A program made the translations under genes and the position numbers. The notes below the pieces were generated by a model. That model did not search any database, was not told where the DNA came from, and saw nothing but the letters and a program-made list of their open reading frames with translations. A stretch of 6,905 nt of DNA from a bacterium (lineage in GTDB: Bacteria > Cyanobacteriota > Vampirovibrionia > Gastranaerophilales > Gastranaerophilaceae): contig JAGOIO010000074.1 in NCBI GenBank assembly GCA_017995595.1, positions 1-6,905 on the forward strand, read 5' to 3'. Positions within the stretch are counted from its first letter, which is position 1, and each line of letters opens with the position of its first letter. This document shows, piece by piece, positions 5,893 to 6,905 of this stretch.

Positions 5893-6477
5893 CTAAACTC
5901 CTCTTTTTTCGTCGGCTTGCTTCCTTAATAATTCATCTTTATCAGGCTCGTCTAAAATCTTTTCAGGCTCTATAGGTGGCAAATCATGCTCTGCTAAAGA
6001 TTTATCAACGTCAAACCTGTTTACAATATGGTCAATAAATAAAATACCGTCTAAGTGGTCATTTTCATGCTGAATAGCTTTGCATAGCAAAGAACCGTCT
6101 TTTGCTTCCATAACGAACGGTTTGCCATGCTTATCCAAAGCTTTTACCATAACATACGTATATCTTTTAACATCGGTAAATACAGAAGGAAAGCTTAAAC
6201 AGCCCTCTTGGCAAATCATAGCTCCTGATTTTTTAACTATTTTAGGATTAATAAAAACAAGCGGATTTAAAGGTTGGTCGCCAGAAGATGTATCAATTAC
6301 AAATACTCTTACATTTTCACCAATTTGAGGTGCTGCAAGTCCAACACCGTTTTGCGTATATAGAGTATCCAACAAATCTCTTACTAATTCTTGTATTTTT
6401 TTTGATACCTTATGAACTTCTTTTGATGGCTCTCTTAATGATTTTTCGCCATACTTTACAACTTTTCTTATAGCCAT
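5893..6477 (-). CDS. def: Peptide deformylase
   Basis: A metallohydrolase (usually Fe2+) that removes the N-formyl group from nascent polypeptides at the ribosome exit. All three family motifs are intact: GVGLAAPQIG (residues 44-53), EGCLS (91-95, metal ligand Cys93) and QHENDHLDG (136-144, ligands His137 and His141 with catalytic Glu138). The length of 194 residues exceeds the usual 165-175 because of a charged C-terminal tail from about residue 158 to the end, rich in Asp, Glu, Pro and Lys. No insertion of the Gram-positive type 2 kind is seen, so this is type 1-like. The ATG at 6477 follows AAGAGG by about 5 nt. First gene of the operon; fmt begins 4 nt after its stop. Motifs, length and neighbours make the assignment firm. 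Confidence 0.97.
   Translation of the reverse strand: MAIRKVVKYGEKSLREPSKEVHKVSKKIQELVRDLLDTLYTQNGVGLAAPQIGENVRVFVIDTSSGDQPLNPLVFINPKIVKKSGAMICQEGCLSFPSVFTDVKRYTYVMVKALDKHGKPFVMEAKDGSLLCKAIQHENDHLDGILFIDHIVNRFDVDKSLAEHDLPPIEPEKILDEPDKDELLRKQADEKRGV
5898..5904 (-). promoter_or_regulatory. Ribosome binding site for the TTG start of fmt
   Basis: AGAGGAG on the minus strand, 9 nt before the TTG codon at 5888 and lying within the last codons of def. The strong site supports the non-ATG start and suggests reinitiation or coupling with def translation. Confidence 0.75.
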
Positions 6478-6508
6478 AATTACCTCTTTTTAATTCTTCT
6501 ATAATTGA

Positions 6509-6537
6509 ATTATATCACAATCATTTTAGGCTGTTAA
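6509..6537 (-). promoter_or_regulatory. Sigma70-type promoter for def-fmt-aroH
   Basis: Read on the minus strand: -35 TTAACA (6537-6532), 17-bp spacer, -10 TATAAT (6514-6509) preceded by TGA (extended -10, TGATATAAT). One mismatch to the consensus in total and ideal spacing. Transcription would start near 6502, giving a leader of about 25 nt before the def ATG. Confidence 0.8.
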
Positions 6538-6670
6538 GCAGTTTTTTGAGAAAAATATATAGTTTTCGTTAAAAACTGTAACTTTTTTATAAGAAAACGG
6601 CAATTTTTTTTCTGTTGATTATTTAATATAAAAGTTAGCTTGTTAGTATGTGTGAGAAAAATATTTAAAA

Positions 6671-6905
6671 ATGTGTATCATTAGCAAATATACCCCTAAA
6701 ATAGCAAATTATTCAAGGAATTTCTTATCAAGATTAGAACATTCCGATGATATTGCACCAATGGTTGCTTTAGAAGCTACTGTTGTTACGGGCAGAACTT
6801 ATCAAGCTCACAAAAGAGGTGGCTTTATGGAAGCCAGAGAACGTTTTTGCGAAGAGATTACAGGTTCAATTTTCTGGATTTGGGGTTTTAAGATGTTCTC
6901 AAGCC
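6671..6905 (+). CDS. Unidentified protein, N-terminal 78 residues (3' end outside window)
   Basis: The frame opens with ATG at 6671 and stays open to the window edge. An in-frame TGA at 6653 leaves this ATG as the only reasonable start, although the ribosome site is weak (GAGA 14 nt upstream). The protein starts MCIISKYTPKIANYSRNFLS, with basic and aromatic residues, has a Gly/Arg/Lys-rich central part with GRTYQAHKRGGFMEARERF (about residues 41-59), and then turns hydrophobic (GSIFWIWGFKMF, about 66-77), suggesting an approaching membrane or amphipathic helix. I do not recognise the family with confidence; it has the look of lineage-restricted hypothetical proteins in uncultured gut bacteria. 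Codon use is like the neighbouring genes, which supports it as coding. The 193-bp spacer before it (6478-6670) carries the def promoter; no clear plus-strand promoter is seen there. Confidence 0.7.
   Translation, partial: MCIISKYTPKIANYSRNFLSRLEHSDDIAPMVALEATVVTGRTYQAHKRGGFMEARERFCEEITGSIFWIWGFKMFSS

Noticed and set aside
6080..6473. Two plus-strand open frames opposite def
   Set aside because: Both are antisense to the conserved deformylase motifs and have no ribosome sites or recognisable domain.
6539..6578. Inverted repeat CAGTTTTT...AAAAACTG (and inner AGTTTT/AAAACT) upstream of def as a terminator or regulatory hairpin
   Set aside because: Arms are almost all A/T, the outer loop is 24 nt, there is no following U-tract in a sensible place, and chance occurrence is likely in this AT-rich spacer.

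Overview
The window is AT-rich, densely packed bacterial chromosome with ordinary housekeeping content. It holds nine protein genes, two of them cut by the window edges. I see no insertion sequence, phage gene, CRISPR array, tRNA or rRNA. The organism is not named by the sequence. Three things fit best with an uncultured gut lineage such as the Gastranaerophilales (Melainabacteria/Vampirovibrionia): low GC, standard code with ATG/TTG starts and purine-rich ribosome sites, and a set of AroH-type chorismate mutase, a Bacteroidetes-like membrane pyrophosphatase and several lineage-style orphan proteins. That placement is inference; a low-GC Firmicute-like or other uncultured lineage is not excluded.

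Layout. (1) Positions 1-1279, plus strand: the C-terminal 425 residues of a membrane-embedded ion-pumping pyrophosphatase (hppA). (2) A hairpin terminator at 1302-1340 separates it from two minus-strand genes: a 138-residue orphan with an EF-hand-like acidic loop (1356-1772) and a compact PHP-family metal-dependent phosphoesterase (1870-2529). (3) A 75-bp divergent intergenic region leads to a plus-strand cluster: a polytopic membrane protein (2605-3570), a 73-residue zinc-ribbon protein (3586-3807) and RNase PH (rph, 3837-4532). (4) A second hairpin terminator (4554-4587) lies at the convergence with a minus-strand operon read from the right: peptide deformylase (def), methionyl-tRNA formyltransferase (fmt) and monofunctional chorismate mutase (aroH). 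Def and fmt are 4 nt apart, and fmt and aroH overlap by 4 nt. A good sigma70-type promoter (TTAACA-N17-TATAAT) lies just upstream of def. (5) A 193-bp AT-rich spacer is followed by the start of an unidentified plus-strand gene running off the window at 6905.

Functionally, def and fmt are the paired enzymes that add formyl to initiator Met-tRNA and remove it from nascent proteins. AroH feeds phenylalanine/tyrosine synthesis, RNase PH trims tRNA 3' ends, and HppA recovers energy from pyrophosphate released by biosynthesis. I did not find a convincing new multi-gene system. The points most worth a second look are the lysine signature for K+ independence in HppA, the strand-polarised hairpins at both convergent junctions, the def-fmt-aroH arrangement, and the orphan proteins at 1356-1772, 3586-3807 and 6671-end.
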